9,089 nt of DNA from Candidatus Schekmanbacteria bacterium (GTDB lineage: Bacteria > Schekmanbacteria > GWA2-38-11 > J061), in NCBI GenBank assembly GCA_003695725.1, contig RFHX01000157.1, forward strand, positions 1 through 9,089. Reading direction: 5' to 3'. The notes below the pieces were generated by a model that worked only from the letters and a program-made list of their open reading frames with translations, searched no databases and was not told the origin of the DNA. Shown here one piece after another: positions 1-7,197 of this stretch. The number at the start of each line of letters is the position of its first letter. Position 1 is the first letter of the stretch. A program made the translations under genes and the position numbers.

Positions 1-1090
1 AAGGTGCAGTAAATTTTACCTTATTAGAAAATGATGAGTTAAGTATTTTTTGGTCAAGATAAGGTCGCCCTTTCTTATAAGCTGTTATAGCATAGTAGTA
101 GGTTTTACCTGATTTTATATCAGTATCTTCATATGTTTCTATACCTCCTGAACCTTCTTTATCACTTGTTTTTATTGTATCTATTAAAGTGTAATTATTC
201 TTATTCTCCTTTCGCTTATATATCTTGAAACCATCTTCATCATCACTTGCGTCTGTCCAAGAAAGAAGAGGTTTGCCTTCCGTAGTAGTGGTTATTACAA
301 GATCTTCAGGAGCTGTAGGAGCCGATGGCTTATCTTCCTGCCATGTTGCCCACAGCATAATATCACCTACATTTACATTGTCTTCATCTATCTTTGTGTT
401 TATGTTAAAACTATCTTCATCATTGGGATTTAAAACATTATCTCTTGGAATTCCATTGATATCTTCTGTACTTCCTACATAGTCTGATTCAAAAGAGATT
501 ATGTCACCGCTACTGTTTTTTACAAGAGCATATACTTTTACATCCCAGAGCGGTATAGATGCATTATTGATGATTCTTCCTTTTATTTTTCTATTTCTCA
601 CTTTAACTTTTTTGGGCTTTATTTTTAGATTGCCTGTTCCCCTCAGTTTTAGAGTTTTTCTCTTTTTTGAGAATGTTTCTGTAAGAGATGAAGTGGCGCT
701 TTGAGAGATTTTTGGAAATACTGCCACAAAATAACCCTTCTTGCCTTTTTTGATTACATTTTCTTTGATGGAATTATCCAAAGAAGGTATCCTTCTCGGT
801 TCTAAGCCGATTACATCGACAATCTTTGAAGTTATTTCTCCTCCATTTTCATCGAATAGAGAAATCTTTACGCTTACACCTGATAACCATTTGTTTTTTT
901 TATTTTTGACTTCACCATATACATAGTATTTACTTCCTCTTCTGATAACATTGACATCTCCTTTTTCAATCCGTGTATTCTTGTCTTTCTTCTTTTTACA
1001 TCCAGAAGTATTGCCTCCAGTAAGCCCGACAGCGCCTAACAAAGGAAGAATCAATATGAACAACAATATGATTTTTATAGTTTTTTTCAT
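1..1090 (-). CDS. Exported protein with two FxLYD-like repeats and a fibronectin type III domain (partial, C-terminus outside window)
   Basis: The reading frame opens at an ATG at 1088-1090 and stays open for 363 codons to the window edge, so the C-terminus is missing. Residues 1-23 form an export signal: MKKTIK followed by a long Ile/Leu core. A Cys at residue 31 (sequence TSGC) could be lipidated, but the lipobox is poor because Thr occupies the -3 position. Residues about 45-100 and 155-210 look like two related beta domains, each with a pattern of Y-V-Y-G-E-V-K-N or K-G-R-I-I-N-N followed by V-K-V/I and a D-x-x-G-x-I/E turn, as in FxLYD-type domains. Residues about 256-363 are a fibronectin type III domain, seen as P-S-A-P-T-A-P-E-D-L, L-S-W-T-D, G-F-K-I-Y-K-R and the Y-Y-Y-A-I-T-A-Y strand. 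The start is backed by an AAAGGA Shine-Dalgarno site. It lies 25 bases after ffh with no terminator seen between them, so it is probably the last visible gene of the gspC-gspD-ffh unit. An extracytoplasmic adhesive or scaffolding role is inference; no catalytic motif is visible. Confidence 0.8.
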   Translation of the reverse strand, partial: MKKTIKIILLFILILPLLGAVGLTGGNTSGCKKKKDKNTRIEKGDVNVIRRGSKYYVYGEVKNKKNKWLSGVSVKISLFDENGGEITSKIVDVIGLEPRRIPSLDNSIKENVIKKGKKGYFVAVFPKISQSATSSLTETFSKKRKTLKLRGTGNLKIKPKKVKVRNRKIKGRIINNASIPLWDVKVYALVKNSSGDIISFESDYVGSTEDINGIPRDNVLNPNDEDSFNINTKIDEDNVNVGDIMLWATWQEDKPSAPTAPEDLVITTTTEGKPLLSWTDASDDEDGFKIYKRKENKNNYTLIDTIKTSDKEGSGGIETYEDTDIKSGKTYYYAITAYKKGRPYLDQKILNSSFSNKVKFTAP

Positions 1091-1115
1091 TTTCCTTTCA
1101 GATTAATTTATTTAA

Positions 1116-2447
1116 CTAAAAAGGAAACCTCATCATCCTTTTGCCGGATTTTCCTGAAGAGAAGCTTTTAAGCATCTTTTTCATTTGTGCAAACTGCTTC
1201 AAGAGCCTATTGACATCCTGCAGGGATGTCCCGCTTCCTTTAGCGATTCTCTTTCTGCGGCTTCCGTTTATTATCGAATGGTTCAATCTTTCCTTCTTTG
1301 TCATCGAATTTATTATTGCTTCAATTTTTTTTAGTTCTTTGTCGCTTACCTGTAGATTCCCCATTTTTTTGAAATTTCCTATTCCGGGAATCATATTGAT
1401 TATTTCCTCCAAAGGTCCCATATTCTTTATTTGAATTAACTGCTCTCTGAAATCATCCAGCGTGAAGCTTTCCTCCCTTATCTTTTTTTCAAGCTCAGCC
1501 GCTTTTTCAGCATCGATGGCATCCTGCGCTTTTTCTATGAGCGTTAATACATCCCCCATTCCGAGAATTCTCGATGCAACTCTATCAGGGTAGAAGGGCT
1601 CGATTGCATCTACCTTTTCACCTGTGGCTATAAATTTTATTGGTTTTCCTGTTATAGCCCTCATCGATAATGCCGCACCGCCTCTTGCATCGCCATCCAT
1701 TTTTGTCAGTATAATTCCAGTAATGCCTATCTGTAAGTCAAATTCTTTGGCAACATTTACAGCATCTTGTCCTGTCATACTGTCGCCAACAAGGATTTTT
1801 TCCGAAATAGGGACGCTTTCTGCAATCTCTTTGAGCTCATCCATTAAGGCGGTATCAATATGTAATCTGCCAGCAGTATCGATAATCAGTATATCGTAAT
1901 TATTTTCAATGGAATATTCATATGCTCTGCGTGCTATATCTTTCGGTTTTTCTGAAGTTGAGGATGGATGGACATAAAGGCCATTCTTTTCAGCCAAAGT
2001 TTTCAACTGCTCTATTGCGGCAGGCCTGTAAATGTCTGCTGAGACAAGACAGGGATTATGTCCATTCTTTTTTAAAAGAGAAGCAAGTTTGACAGCTGTT
2101 GTCGTTTTTCCGCACCCCTGCAATCCTAAAAGCATAATTACTGAAATGCCTTTGCTTTTCTCAAGACTCAATTTTTCGTTTTTTTCTCCAAGAAGCCCGA
2201 TAAGCTCCTCATTAACAACTTTTATTACTTGCTGTCCCGGAGTCAGAGATTTAAGGATTTCTTGACCGGTTGCTTTTTCCTCTACTTTTTTTATGAAATC
2301 CTTGACAACCCGGAAATTTACATCTGCTTCTAAAAGAGCCATTTTTACTTCTTTTAAGCCTGCCTTTACATCAGCTTCGGAAAGCTTTCCTCTTTTTCTC
2401 AGCTTTGCAAAGGCTTCTTCAAGTTTTTTCGACAGGTTTTCAAACAT
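1116..2447 (-). CDS. ffh: Signal recognition particle protein Ffh (SRP54 GTPase)
   Basis: This is the bacterial SRP54 homologue. It binds SRP RNA and signal sequences of nascent inner-membrane and exported proteins, and delivers ribosomes to the FtsY receptor in a GTP-dependent way. The 443 residues match the usual family length, so the gene looks complete. Residues 1-90 are the helical N domain (starting MFENLSKKLEEAF). The GTPase G domain shows the P-loop GLQGCGKTT at 108-116, D-I-Y-R-P-A-A at 138-144, DTAGR at 190-194 and TKMDGDARGG at 248-257. The M domain (about 327-443) has the SRP RNA-binding helix-turn-helix, I-I-N-G-S-R-R-K-R-I-A-K-G-S-G (about 392-406), then the Met-rich segment K-Q-F-A-Q-M-K-K-M. 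The P-loop has Cys where E. coli has Ala, a mild substitution. A GAGGAAA ribosome-binding site lies 8 bases before the ATG. It follows gspD by 20 bases and precedes an exported-protein gene by 25, so it appears cotranscribed with type II secretion genes rather than with rpsP, a common neighbour elsewhere. Confidence 0.97.
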   Translation of the reverse strand: MFENLSKKLEEAFAKLRKRGKLSEADVKAGLKEVKMALLEADVNFRVVKDFIKKVEEKATGQEILKSLTPGQQVIKVVNEELIGLLGEKNEKLSLEKSKGISVIMLLGLQGCGKTTTAVKLASLLKKNGHNPCLVSADIYRPAAIEQLKTLAEKNGLYVHPSSTSEKPKDIARRAYEYSIENNYDILIIDTAGRLHIDTALMDELKEIAESVPISEKILVGDSMTGQDAVNVAKEFDLQIGITGIILTKMDGDARGGAALSMRAITGKPIKFIATGEKVDAIEPFYPDRVASRILGMGDVLTLIEKAQDAIDAEKAAELEKKIREESFTLDDFREQLIQIKNMGPLEEIINMIPGIGNFKKMGNLQVSDKELKKIEAIINSMTKKERLNHSIINGSRRKRIAKGSGTSLQDVNRLLKQFAQMKKMLKSFSSGKSGKRMMRFPF

Positions 2448-2467
2448 AAGAAATATTTCCTCAAAAA

Positions 2468-4945
2468 TCAGTCTTCAGGCGCCTGTGGAATTGGCTTATT
2501 GGAGACAGGAATTTCATTTCTTTTATTTCTATAATCATTTTCGCTATCAATTTCAACTTCATCATTTTTTAGACTTTCATCAGAGAGTTTTTCTTCATTC
2601 ATATCTTTATTTGCCTTTTTCTCAGCTTCAAGTCTTTCTTTCTTCAATATGGGGGATTCTTCATCTAAAAGTGGAATCTCTTTTTTCTCCTTCTTCCAGA
2701 ATTTATAATTGCCGTCGATAATTGTTCTGTAGATTATGTCTTTACTTTTTTCATTTTCTTCTTGAGCTTTTTTTGCCACATCTTTTTTCTTTGCTGTAAG
2801 TTTTGCCAATTGTGCAGGGGTATCAACAATTGTAGGTTTTAGGAAAATCAGCAAATTGGTTTTTTCTTTGGTGTTTGTCCTTTTAGAAAAAAACCATCCC
2901 AAAAGAGGAATATCTCCAAGACATGGAACTTTATCGATACCGGGAGTGTTTGTTTCTCTTATCAATCCGCCAATGACAATAGTTTCCTGGTCTCTTGCAA
3001 CGGCAGTTGTTTTTGCTTCTCTTTTATTTGTTTCAACTCCTTGTTCTGATGCGCCTGAGCCGGGAATAACATTCTCCACTGTTTGTTCAATTTCCATTCT
3101 TACAAAACCTTCTTTATTGATGTGAGGAGTTATTGTAAGCTGTAGAGCAACATCCCTGAACTCAAATGTATTCACTGTATTTGCAGTGTCAGCCACAATA
3201 GTTGAACTTTTGATGAATCTTCTATTTTCCCCGACGAGAATTTTTGCCTCTTCATTGTCCATTGTAATAATCTGTGGCTGAGCTATTACATTGATTCCTG
3301 ATTGAGATGCAAAGGCAGTAGCCAGTGCTCCTATATTCAAAACTTCTGTCCCATCGGCAAGTTTGATGGTACCCTTTGTTATTGCCACAGTACCTCCCGG
3401 GGAAAGACCGGGAATACCAGCACCGCCTGTTGCTGACGAGGCAATTAATTGCGCAAGGGAACCACTGATATTACTTAAACCGATCGCCCTTATATTGTTG
3501 TTTTCTATTGTTTCAAGTTTTTGCAGAAAATTGAGGTCAACTCCCAACTGCACTAGTTTTGATTGGCTCACTTCTATCAATAGCGCTTCTATGAACACTT
3601 GCGGCTTCATTATATCAAGCTTTGCAATAATTTTCTTAAGTAACTGATAATCTTCAGGTGAAGCAGAAATTATGAGAGAATTAGTCGATTTATCAGCTGA
3701 AATTATTACATCATTTCCAAATAGAGGAGCAGTCGGCTGAACGCCGCCGGGCCTTCCCACAGGCGGCTTTCCTATTGAAGGCCTGTTTTTTATAATTCCC
3801 ATCAACGCATTCTTTACATCTTCCGCTACAGCATTATTCAGATAATAGACATTTACTTTGCTGGATCCTTTTTCAATAGGGGCATCGAGTTTCTTTATAA
3901 GGTCTTCGATCTGTGTCGTTATTTCTAAAGTAGCAACAATGACAAGCGCATTAAGACGCTCATCAGGTATAATTTTTACTCCCTTTAAGCTTCCTCCGGC
4001 GCTTTGAGGTGGTTTTGGCGTTTTTGTCCCTCCTGCTGAGAATGATAAACTTCCCTGTAAAATTTCCCTTAATTCGGCGGCTAAAGTTTTTGCTGAGGCG
4101 TTTTCAAGGGGGATGACTGATATGATAGGCCTTTCCTCAAGGCCTGCTACATCTATTGCATCAATGATTTTAAGCAGTCTTTTTATATTTTCTTCCGTAT
4201 CAGTAATAATTAGGGTATTTGTTGGTGCATATACAGATATATTGCCTGTACGAGGGCTTATCAATTGCCCAAGAGCGCTTCTTATCTGATTTGCTTCAGC
4301 ATATTTGAGATGTGTTACATATGTTACCAATTTTGAAGTATCTGAAAGTTTTCCTTCTTCATCTTTGAAGAGCGTTTCAATAGCCTTTTGCCTTGCTGAT
4401 TGGGCTTTTACTATCCTGATTGCCTCCTTGCTTTCAACGATATTATAGCCACGATAATCAAGGACGGAGAGGAAGATATTCCATGCCTCCTCCTTTGACA
4501 GTTTTTTGGGTGCTATGATTGTAATCTTGTCTCTGAAAGTTTCATCGTAGATTACATTTTTCCCCATAAGTTCGGAGAACATTTTTATCAGGTCTTTGAT
4601 TTCTCCCTTGAAATCGAGAGTTATATAATCTTCTTCTTTTGTAATGTTTGATGAAGAGGGATACGAGGAGTATCTTTTCGAGTTCTTTGAAGATTTAGAT
4701 TTTTGGGGAGAATTATGAGCTTTTGTGTTTTTGGAACGAACTGTTTTTTTCTTAGCTGACTTTACTCTGGTAGCTGTTATGGGTTTGTCTGCATTTTTGA
4801 TATTTTTAATTTTTAATTTCTGTATCGGTTTTTTCCCGGGGCTGTCATTTTGGGCTTCAGCCGTAATGGAGAAAAGAAATAAAAAAGATAAAACAAAAAT
4901 AAAATAATATATAACTCCGCTTTTTTCTTTTATTTTCTTCAACAT
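2468..4945 (-). CDS. gspD: Type II secretion system secretin GspD
   Basis: This is the outer-membrane channel of the type II secretion system, which oligomerises into a gated ring through which folded proteins leave the periplasm. Its 825 residues are long for the family, which is usually about 650-750. Residues 1-31 are a signal peptide ending near A-E-A. Residues 35-103 form a low-complexity linker rich in Lys, Ser and Asn. The periplasmic ring domains follow: N0 at about 105-180, N1 at about 205-267, N2 at about 272-356 and N3 at about 363-443, the last three with the recurring N-x-L-I/V-I secretin-domain pattern. The secretin core (about 447-705) contains VFIEALLIEV, the Q-P-Q-I-I-T-M-D-N-E-E-A segment, I-V-I-G-G-L-I-R and the hallmark VPCLGDIPLLGWFF at 673-686. 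Residues 706-825 are a charged tail whose pilotin-binding role, if any, is not visible. Glycine-rich loops in N2 (about 304-319) and N3 (about 388-410) are typical. An AAGGG site precedes the ATG by five bases. GspC lies 21 bases upstream and is its expected partner. A type IV pilus PilQ is less likely because of that neighbour. Confidence 0.93.
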   Translation of the reverse strand: MLKKIKEKSGVIYYFIFVLSFLFLFSITAEAQNDSPGKKPIQKLKIKNIKNADKPITATRVKSAKKKTVRSKNTKAHNSPQKSKSSKNSKRYSSYPSSSNITKEEDYITLDFKGEIKDLIKMFSELMGKNVIYDETFRDKITIIAPKKLSKEEAWNIFLSVLDYRGYNIVESKEAIRIVKAQSARQKAIETLFKDEEGKLSDTSKLVTYVTHLKYAEANQIRSALGQLISPRTGNISVYAPTNTLIITDTEENIKRLLKIIDAIDVAGLEERPIISVIPLENASAKTLAAELREILQGSLSFSAGGTKTPKPPQSAGGSLKGVKIIPDERLNALVIVATLEITTQIEDLIKKLDAPIEKGSSKVNVYYLNNAVAEDVKNALMGIIKNRPSIGKPPVGRPGGVQPTAPLFGNDVIISADKSTNSLIISASPEDYQLLKKIIAKLDIMKPQVFIEALLIEVSQSKLVQLGVDLNFLQKLETIENNNIRAIGLSNISGSLAQLIASSATGGAGIPGLSPGGTVAITKGTIKLADGTEVLNIGALATAFASQSGINVIAQPQIITMDNEEAKILVGENRRFIKSSTIVADTANTVNTFEFRDVALQLTITPHINKEGFVRMEIEQTVENVIPGSGASEQGVETNKREAKTTAVARDQETIVIGGLIRETNTPGIDKVPCLGDIPLLGWFFSKRTNTKEKTNLLIFLKPTIVDTPAQLAKLTAKKKDVAKKAQEENEKSKDIIYRTIIDGNYKFWKKEKKEIPLLDEESPILKKERLEAEKKANKDMNEEKLSDESLKNDEVEIDSENDYRNKRNEIPVSNKPIPQAPED

Positions 4946-4966
4946 TGATACCCTTCTTTTTAGAGT

Positions 4967-5869
4967 TTAATCAGTTAACCGATAATTTATGACCATATGC
5001 TCGTTTCTGCGCCTTATCATAACAGAAATTTTCTCTTCATTCATCAAATCTTTGTAAAGGTCATATGCCTTTTCAGGAATTTCAATTTTTCTTCCGTTGA
5101 CTTCTTCTATCACATCGCCATTCATAATCCCAAGTTTTGCAAATACACTTTCAGGTTTTATTTGTGATATTAGGAATCCGGAATTTCTTCCATCAACATA
5201 GAAAGGAGTCATTTTTACTTGTGTCATCAATTCGGATATATTTTCCAACTGAATATCTGACCTTCTAATTGTTTTATCTATTTCTTTGGCGGAGAAGAGG
5301 TTTATCCCTTTAATTTCTTGTGTTGACTTTGCCTCTTTTGCTTCTTTTATTTTAGGGGGTGCCGTATCGAGGACAATTTTTTCCGCTTTGCCGTTGTTGT
5401 TGAAGATGACAGCACGTCTGAGAATTTTGTCAATCTTTCCAGCCGGTGTTTGCTCTTTGAGATGATAGACGGCTACCTCCGATTTATTTTTTATAAGTGC
5501 TATCTTTTCACCTTTTTCGCTCGTTGATGTACCAAGAAGGACTAATCCCGAATTGGAGAGAGGAATTGAATCAAGATTGTTGATATCTACTTTTAAAGTT
5601 TCTTCGGTTTTTATTACATCCGGAGTTTTTTTGCTTGTATTAAATATATCATTGTTGATGATATTGCTGTATTTCGTTGAGGAAGTGTTGGAGGATTCTG
5701 TATTATTTCCCTTATTTTTAGATTTTCCCTTATTTTGGATTCCGAAGGAAGATGCAGTTTCCAACTTTACAACCGTCACTGCAATATCTGCAAATTGATA
5801 AGCCAATATAGCTATTAGAAGCAGATAAACAATCCAAAAATTCTTTTCGAGCTCTCTGAGTATTTCCAT
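4967..5869 (-). CDS. gspC: Type II secretion system protein GspC (HR domain plus PDZ domain)
   Basis: GspC is the bitopic inner-membrane subunit that reaches across the periplasm and contacts the N-terminal domains of GspD. The 300-residue product fits the family length. Residues 11-33 form a single transmembrane helix (FWIVYLLLIAILAY at its core) after a short cytoplasmic start. Residues about 40-100 are a flexible Asn/Ser/Lys/Thr-rich linker. Residues about 104-168 match the homology region (HR), with G-L-V-L-L-G-T, I-A-L-I-K-N, V-A-V-Y-H-L-K-E and I-L-R-R-A-V-I-F-N-N-N-G. Residues about 219-297 are a PDZ domain, with G-F-L-I-S-Q-I, S-V-F-A-K-L-G-I and G-D-V-I-E-E-V-N-G. The ribosome-binding site is weak (TAAG close to the ATG), but no better in-frame start is visible and the transmembrane helix follows at once. 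It begins the gspC-gspD-ffh unit and has its own promoter at 5902-5931. The identification rests on HR plus PDZ plus the adjacent secretin gene. Confidence 0.9.
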   Translation of the reverse strand: MEILRELEKNFWIVYLLLIAILAYQFADIAVTVVKLETASSFGIQNKGKSKNKGNNTESSNTSSTKYSNIINNDIFNTSKKTPDVIKTEETLKVDINNLDSIPLSNSGLVLLGTSTSEKGEKIALIKNKSEVAVYHLKEQTPAGKIDKILRRAVIFNNNGKAEKIVLDTAPPKIKEAKEAKSTQEIKGINLFSAKEIDKTIRRSDIQLENISELMTQVKMTPFYVDGRNSGFLISQIKPESVFAKLGIMNGDVIEEVNGRKIEIPEKAYDLYKDLMNEEKISVMIRRRNEHMVINYRLTD

Positions 5870-5901
5870 TCTTACATTATAAAATAAACTTTAATCTCGT
5901 A

Positions 5902-5931
5902 ATAATATTTTTTTTCGCCTTCCAATGTCAA
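5902..5931 (-). promoter_or_regulatory. Sigma70-type promoter for gspC-gspD-ffh
   Basis: On the minus strand a perfect TTGACA (-35, 5926-5931) is separated by 18 bases from TATTAT (-10, 5902-5907; one mismatch to TATAAT). Transcription would begin near 5895 and give a leader of about 26 bases before the gspC ATG at 5869. It sits immediately after the terminator-like hairpin of the preceding gene, which supports a new transcription unit starting here. Prediction only. Confidence 0.6.
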
Positions 5932-5934
5932 GAT

Positions 5935-5960
5935 AAAAAAGTCCCCATTTGCAGTGGAAC
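5935..5960 (-). terminator. Rho-independent terminator after the TPR gene
   Basis: Read on the minus strand, GTTCCACTGCAAATGGGGAC (5960 down to 5941) can fold with GTTCC pairing to GGGAC through one G-U pair. A bulged G would allow one further pair. It is followed directly by TTTTTT (5940-5935). It begins 21 bases after the TPR gene stop codon. The stem is short, so termination may be partial. The T-run is separated from the next promoter's -35 box by only three bases. Confidence 0.5.
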
Positions 5961-5981
5961 ATATTGATTTTTCGTAATATT

Positions 5982-7196
5982 TTATTCAAGTTTGTCTTTG
6001 TCGGAAGGGTTGTATGGCTTGGATAGATATTTTTGTGCATAATCCTTGATATAGACATTTTCTTCGTTAGTTTCATTGATAGAAAGCACTTTTCGATAAT
6101 AAACCTTTGCCAATTCTCTTTTTCCCATCACATCATAAATCATACCGATTCGCATATATGACCATTGGTCAACCCAATCTTCTTTTTCCAGTTTTTCCTT
6201 TGATGCAATTGCAAGGTTGTAGTGAAGAAGAGCAAGATTATATTTTTCCGTTTTAAAGTAGATTTCACCCCGCAGATATTCAGTGCGTCCTTTCCATATA
6301 TTTGTAAAATTTTTTATTCCTTTCTTGATATTGTTTTCAATCTTCATTGCCGCTAATAATCCTTCTTTTTCTTTTTTCAATTTTGAATAGGCGATACCTT
6401 CCATATAAATGAATCTTGGATTGTAGGGATATTTGTTTTCAAGGTATTTTATGTGTTTCAGGGCTTTCTCAGGAGAATATTCGAAATAGATATATATGCT
6501 TGAAAGCACCAGTCGCGCTTCAGCCGCTCCATAGACGCCCTTTTCTGCACAAAGTTCAAGCTGTTCTATTCCTTTTTCCCTGTCGCCGCTAACAGCAAGT
6601 AGAAATGCAAGCACCTTGATGACTCCCGGCAGTCGTGAGACAAAGTAGTTATACATCCCCAGCCCTAAATATGCCTCGTAATTATTAGGATTGATTTTTA
6701 CTGCTTCTCGAAGCATTTTCGTTCCCTTTCGTGCATTTAGATAGGCGCTTATCCACTTATGCTTTATAAGAGAAACTCTTGCTTTGAATCCATATGCGCC
6801 GCCTAAATAGAAATATGCCTTTGATTTATCTTTCGCGCTCTTCAATTCCTTTTCAGCTTTTTCGATTGTTTTATCAAGCCATTGGTCAAGCTCATCAACT
6901 TTACTTAAATTATAATTGAAGAAAAGCTGTCCCCAGTAAATCATAGCAGTATAGAAATATGGTGCCGGGTCATCAGGATTCTTTCTTCTTGCTTTTTCCA
7001 TATGCTTGTGGGCGATATCAAAATCCAGATTATAGATTGCATCGATTCCGGCTTTGATATCTCTGTCAATGAAGCTGTTATCAGCGCACTTTGCGGAAAG
7101 GGGCATTAGAAATAATAGTGAGACAAATAGGTAAAATATGCAGATTTTTTGCTTAAAGAATTTTGATAGAGGGAAAATTTCTCTTTTGTTAATCAT
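5982..7196 (-). CDS. Exported tetratricopeptide-repeat protein
   Basis: The 404-residue product begins with a long basic N-terminal segment (1-18) and a hydrophobic stretch (19-34) ending near L-S-A-K-C-A, a signal peptide or membrane anchor. The Cys at 37 is preceded by Lys and is not a convincing lipobox. The rest is alpha-helical with TPR-type pairs. Examples are about 48-81 (A-I-Y-N-L-D-F-D-I-A-H-K-H-M-E-K-A), 125-170 (Y-F-Y-L-G-G-A-Y-G, ending in A-V-K-I-N-P-N-N), 173-215, 225-260, 305-332 and 345-372. A conserved-looking block, G-L-G-M-Y-N-Y-F-V-S-R-L-P-G-V-I-K-V-L at 178-196 followed by S-G-D-R-E-K-G-I-E-Q-L, resembles uncharacterised bacterial TPR proteins and loosely the Iml2/TTC39 type of repeat. 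No catalytic motif is seen, so a periplasmic scaffold or assembly role is inference. The ATG follows the upstream gene's stop codon by one base, and the purine-rich AAGGGGA is too distant to act as a normal ribosome-binding site. This suggests translational coupling. Confidence 0.85.
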   Translation of the reverse strand: MINKREIFPLSKFFKQKICIFYLFVSLLFLMPLSAKCADNSFIDRDIKAGIDAIYNLDFDIAHKHMEKARRKNPDDPAPYFYTAMIYWGQLFFNYNLSKVDELDQWLDKTIEKAEKELKSAKDKSKAYFYLGGAYGFKARVSLIKHKWISAYLNARKGTKMLREAVKINPNNYEAYLGLGMYNYFVSRLPGVIKVLAFLLAVSGDREKGIEQLELCAEKGVYGAAEARLVLSSIYIYFEYSPEKALKHIKYLENKYPYNPRFIYMEGIAYSKLKKEKEGLLAAMKIENNIKKGIKNFTNIWKGRTEYLRGEIYFKTEKYNLALLHYNLAIASKEKLEKEDWVDQWSYMRIGMIYDVMGKRELAKVYYRKVLSINETNEENVYIKDYAQKYLSKPYNPSDKDKLE

Positions 7197-7197
7197 T

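Noticed and set aside
225-926. Three short plus-strand frames opposite the FN3 protein
   Set aside because: They lie antisense to a long minus-strand frame with a signal peptide and recognisable domains, and have no ribosome-binding sites or recognisable products.
1141-2265. Plus-strand frames opposite ffh
   Set aside because: They mirror the ffh codons and give low-complexity hydrophobic products; Ffh is certain on the other strand.
2293-2721. 142-codon plus-strand frame spanning the ffh/gspD junction
   Set aside because: It is antisense to two secure genes, has no start signals, and its product matches nothing known.
5876-5881. Perfect TATAAT on the minus strand just before gspC
   Set aside because: It lies only six bases before the ATG and the -35 position (TATTAC) is poor, so the TTGACA/TATTAT pair further upstream is preferred.
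5891-6076. Minus-strand 61-codon frame overlapping the end of the TPR gene
   Set aside because: It overlaps the TPR coding sequence in another frame and runs through the terminator hairpin and promoter; no ribosome-binding site was seen.
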